A stretch of 8,000 nt of DNA from an uncultured bacterium. Lineage in GTDB: Bacteria > Patescibacteriota > Saccharimonadia > Saccharimonadales > Saccharimonadaceae. A program made the position numbers and the translations under genes. The notes beneath the pieces are model-generated. The model worked only from the letters and a program-made list of their open reading frames with translations. It had not been told where the DNA came from and searched no databases. Below are positions 6,142 to 8,000 of the stretch, piece after piece (position 1 is the stretch's first letter; every line of letters begins with the position of its first letter). The DNA is taken from NCBI GenBank assembly GCA_938036745.1, contig CALHWG010000015.1:1-8000 (forward strand), written 5' to 3'.

Positions 6142-6759
6142 TTAATAGTTTTGTGAATATTCAAAATTGCGAATTTTATTAAAAGGAAAGATTCGAAAGG
6201 CAACGGGGCCAACAATTTTATACAGCGGAACAGTACCAAGGCCACTTCGGGAATCATATGAATTATTTCCCTCGCGATTATCACCCGAAACGAATATTTC
6301 ATTTTCTGGAACAGTCCATTCTCCATCATGACTTGTATACTTTTTTGGTTCATTATTAAAATTATCATCTGGGCTAAAACCGTTAGGATGTTTATCGTTG
6401 TAAACTGTCAATTTTCCTTTTTCGACTTTCACTCTTTCACCAGCAAAGGCGATCACGCGTTTAATAATATATTGATCTTTCATTCCGTCGATAAACTGTG
6501 GGTTTTCGAAAACGATAATCTCACCACGTTTTGGTACAAATTTTGTGTTCGTAAAATTTGCCCAAGTTAAGGGTAGGCGATTTATAATGGCTTTATCGCC
6601 GTCTTTGAAAGTTGGTTCCATACTCGAGCCAACAATTGTGAAGCTTTGAAAAATAAAAGTATTAATAAATATTGTTCCTAAAGTTACACAAAAAAAGAAA
6701 ACAAAAATCCCGAAAGTGTCGGCTATTCGAGGATGCCGTTGCCAAAAATTACTCTTCAT
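6142..6759 (-). CDS. lepB: Signal peptidase I
   Basis: The product has 205 residues, the length of the compact Gram-positive-type enzyme (family S26). It removes signal peptides from secreted proteins at the outer face of the cytoplasmic membrane. One membrane anchor lies at about 13-37. Box B is GSSMEPTF (44-51) with catalytic Ser46. Box C is RGEIIVF (78-84). Box D is KRVIAFAGE (100-108) with the general-base Lys100. Box E runs from SGDNREGNNSYDSR (158-171). The start is firm because the next Met is in the active-site motif. There is no Shine-Dalgarno sequence and the predicted transcript begins at the ATG itself, so translation is probably leaderless. It would process the DUF11 surface protein encoded in this window. 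It is divergent from the membrane-protein/protease operon. Confidence 0.96.
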   Translation of the reverse strand: MKSNFWQRHPRIADTFGIFVFFFCVTLGTIFINTFIFQSFTIVGSSMEPTFKDGDKAIINRLPLTWANFTNTKFVPKRGEIIVFENPQFIDGMKDQYIIKRVIAFAGERVKVEKGKLTVYNDKHPNGFSPDDNFNNEPKKYTSHDGEWTVPENEIFVSGDNREGNNSYDSRSGLGTVPLYKIVGPVAFRIFPFNKIRNFEYSQNY

Positions 6760-6765
6760 TTTTAT

Positions 6766-6794
6766 ATTTTAGCATGATTTTTAAAGATTTTCAA
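6766..6794 (-). promoter_or_regulatory. Promoter of lepB, extended -10, leaderless
   Basis: On the minus strand TTGAAA (6789-6794) is 17 bases from TAAAAT (6766-6771), with TGC before the -10. Counting seven bases from the -10 end places the start at 6759, which is the A of the lepB ATG. Confidence 0.75.
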
Positions 6795-6797
6795 TTA

Positions 6798-6826
6798 TGG
6801 TTATTTTTAAAATTGTGTGATATAAT
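6798..6826 (+). promoter_or_regulatory. Extended -10 promoter of the membrane protein-protease operon
   Basis: A perfect TATAAT (6821-6826) is preceded by TGA (6818-6820). No good -35 box is visible at the right distance (TGGTTA at 6798-6803 is weak), as expected for an extended -10 promoter. The twelve bases ending in TATAATA closely match the parA promoter (TGTGATATAATA). The predicted start near 6833 is three bases before the ATG. Confidence 0.65.
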
Positions 6827-6835
6827 AGAGAAAGT

Positions 6836-7621
6836 ATGGATTTTATTAGAATTTCGAAAAAACATTCTTTTTGGGGAAATGTTGCACATATTTTTTTAAA
6901 TATTGTTTTGGCGGTTATCGTTTGGCTCTCTATTTACATTACTAAAACTCCTTGGATTGCAATTCTCTTGGTTTTTGTGAGCAAATGGCGAACTTTTGCT
7001 GTTCGGCCAATATTTTGGCTCGCAAACGTAAAATCAAATCTTGTTGATTTAATCTTTTCGCTAAGTATAGTTATTTTAATGTTCTCAACAGATATAGATT
7101 ATATCTTTTCACAAGGGCTACTATTGGCTTTATATATATTTTGGTTAACAATTATCAAACCGAGTTCAAAAGAATTATTCGTGCAAGTTCAAGCTCTTTT
7201 CACCGTATTCTTTGGGTTTTCGGCTTTATATTCGATTACTTACGGTTGGAACGAAGCTTTAATTTTTATCTTGGCATTCTTGCTCGGATATTCAACAATT
7301 CGGCACATTATTTCATCTTATGCAGATTTAAATATTGAGATTTTCAGTCTTTTTTGGGGCCTAATTGTTGCTGAATTTGCTTGGATTTTTAACTTTTTGG
7401 TGATTGGTTATCGCATTAACTTTGCGCCATATTTTAATTTTGTAATTCCTCAGGCTGCAATTATTTTAACAGTTTTAAGTTTTATTGGGTTTAATGTGAT
7501 TGTTTTAGATAAAGATAAAGAAAGGGAACGAAAAGAATTTCTACCAGAGGTGATTTTTGCAACAATTCTCATCTTGACTTTATTGTTATTCTTTTCTTCA
7601 ATCCCCGTTGCGAAAGGTTAA
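6836..7621 (+). CDS. Polytopic membrane protein of unknown function
   Basis: The product has 261 residues and I do not recognise a family. It is strongly hydrophobic, with eight or nine likely membrane segments at about 17-36, 39-49, 67-84, 90-107, 118-136, 140-155, 167-190, 200-224 and 237-256. A short basic N-terminus (MDFIRISKKH) and a charged loop (DKDKERERKEF, 225-235) would face the cytoplasm. I see no catalytic, transporter or nucleotide-binding motif. The start is supported by a -10 box ten bases upstream and by the lack of another Met before the third membrane segment; the mRNA is probably leaderless. The downstream protease starts three bases after its stop, with a GAAAGG Shine-Dalgarno sequence inside this gene's last codons. 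The two are co-translated, so a link to envelope protein quality control is a reasonable inference. Confidence 0.88.
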   Translation: MDFIRISKKHSFWGNVAHIFLNIVLAVIVWLSIYITKTPWIAILLVFVSKWRTFAVRPIFWLANVKSNLVDLIFSLSIVILMFSTDIDYIFSQGLLLALYIFWLTIIKPSSKELFVQVQALFTVFFGFSALYSITYGWNEALIFILAFLLGYSTIRHIISSYADLNIEIFSLFWGLIVAEFAWIFNFLVIGYRINFAPYFNFVIPQAAIILTVLSFIGFNVIVLDKDKERERKEFLPEVIFATILILTLLLFFSSIPVAKG

Positions 7622-7624
7622 GGT

Positions 7625-8000
7625 ATGAATTTTCGAAAATATTTTAAAAAGCCAAAAAGTCAATTTTTAATAGCCATAATTATGGTGGCGGTTGTATTTT
7701 GTATAATTATTTTAGCTCAAATTATATCAAAAAGTAATTTTAATAAGAATAAAACTGGGTCTGCAAACTTCAACTTTTCGGCAAGCGATAAAGCTTCAAA
7801 TTTTACGAATCAAATGGATTCTAATTCAATTGAATCGGTTGCGAATAGGGTTTCGCAAAGCGTTGTTTCTATCGTTAGCAAAAATCAAAAAAGTTCAAGA
7901 TTTTTTTATTCAACAGAAGATTCTGCAAGTGCAGGAACGGGAATTATTATTAGTGAAAATGGCTGTATCTTAACGAACAAGCACGTTATTGAAAAATCTT
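7625..8000 (+). CDS. htrA: HtrA/DegP-type S1C serine protease, 5' part (cut by window end)
   Basis: Only the first 125 residues are present; the frame is open to the window edge. A basic N-terminus (MNFRKYFKKPK) is followed by one membrane segment at about 14-34, acting as an uncleaved anchor. An Asn/Ser-rich linker runs from 35 to 68. The trypsin-like domain then begins with VANRVSQSVVSIV (72-84), GTGIIIS (104-110) and LTNKHVI (116-122). His120 matches the catalytic His of the HtrA family (usually LTNxHV). Asp, Ser and any PDZ domain lie beyond the window. Membrane-anchored HtrA proteases degrade or refold damaged envelope proteins outside the cytoplasmic membrane. The ATG at 7625 follows the upstream stop by three bases, with GAAAGG (7612-7617) as Shine-Dalgarno sequence. 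Confidence 0.88.
   Translation, partial: MNFRKYFKKPKSQFLIAIIMVAVVFCIIILAQIISKSNFNKNKTGSANFNFSASDKASNFTNQMDSNSIESVANRVSQSVVSIVSKNQKSSRFFYSTEDSASAGTGIIISENGCILTNKHVIEKS

Larger units (their letters stand above)
125..7637. repeat. Dispersed over-represented palindrome TTCGAA (24 copies)
   Basis: Copies start at 125, 511, 523, 582, 970, 1309, 1423, 1504, 1742, 3066, 3357, 3815, 3877, 4546, 4688, 5078, 5186, 5463, 5966, 5989, 6192, 6505, 6853 and 7632. Twelve are the longer TTTCGAAA. They fall in seven of the eight genes (none in rplU) and in the intergenic region after the surface operon. All three reading phases are used: Ser-TCG (13), Arg-CGA (5) and Phe-Glu TTC-GAA (4); two are non-coding. 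Role unknown. Confidence 0.7.

Noticed and set aside
1..8000. Reassigned UGA codon, as in Gracilibacteria and SR1
   Set aside because: No gene needs an in-frame TGA to stay open, and Trp is encoded by TGG. The lack of TGA stops fits A/T-rich DNA; seven genes are too few to decide.
1..8000. CRISPR array, insertion sequence, tRNA, DnaA-box cluster or replication origin
   Set aside because: No regularly spaced direct repeats, transposase motifs, cloverleaf or TTATCCACA clusters were seen on either strand.

Overview
The window looks like chromosomal DNA of an ultrasmall-genome bacterium of the Candidate Phyla Radiation, most probably Candidatus Saccharibacteria (TM7). The DNA is A/T-rich and very compact. 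A surface protein with a YGPER...DERNFV N-terminal region, a DUF11 domain and an LPHTG-type anchor matches, from memory, a protein type common in Saccharibacteria. Around it are single housekeeping genes in short transcription units: rplU, parA-parB, lepB and an HtrA-type protease. All seven complete genes end in TAA or TAG. No mobile element, CRISPR array, tRNA or rRNA was found. The lineage call is inference, since no search could be run.

Layout. (1) 1-3857: a two-gene cell-surface operon. A strong promoter (10-38) drives a 760-residue coiled-coil/proline-rich membrane protein of unknown function. Seventeen bases later comes a 478-residue secreted, wall- or membrane-anchored DUF11 protein, closed by a hairpin terminator. 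(2) 3858-4035: a short intergenic stretch with a weak leftward promoter-like pair and the rplU terminator. (3) 4036-4403: rplU (ribosomal protein L21), leftward and alone, without rpmA beside it. (4) 4417-6136: parA-parB chromosome partition operon, divergent from rplU, with overlapping stop and start codons and a terminator shared with lepB. (5) 6142-6794: lepB (signal peptidase I), leftward. (6) 6798-8000: a rightward operon of a polytopic membrane protein of unknown function and an HtrA/DegP-type S1C serine protease cut by the window edge just after its catalytic His.

How the genes relate. LepB would mature exported proteins such as the DUF11 protein, whose signal peptide and AxA-like site are clear. 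The HtrA-like protease would act on envelope proteins. ParA/ParB segregate the chromosome. The two surface proteins are the least understood part and the best candidates for lineage-specific biology, for example contact with a host cell, though nothing in the sequence proves that.

Two signals are not explained by gene content. The palindrome TTCGAA occurs 24 times in 8 kb, in all three codon phases and in non-coding DNA, which suggests selection on a DNA word. All five main promoters have an extended -10 (TGnTAwAAT), and at three of them (parA, lepB and the membrane-protein gene) the predicted transcript begins within about three bases of the ATG, implying leaderless mRNAs. The other two (the surface operon and rplU) have ordinary 5' leaders with a Shine-Dalgarno sequence.
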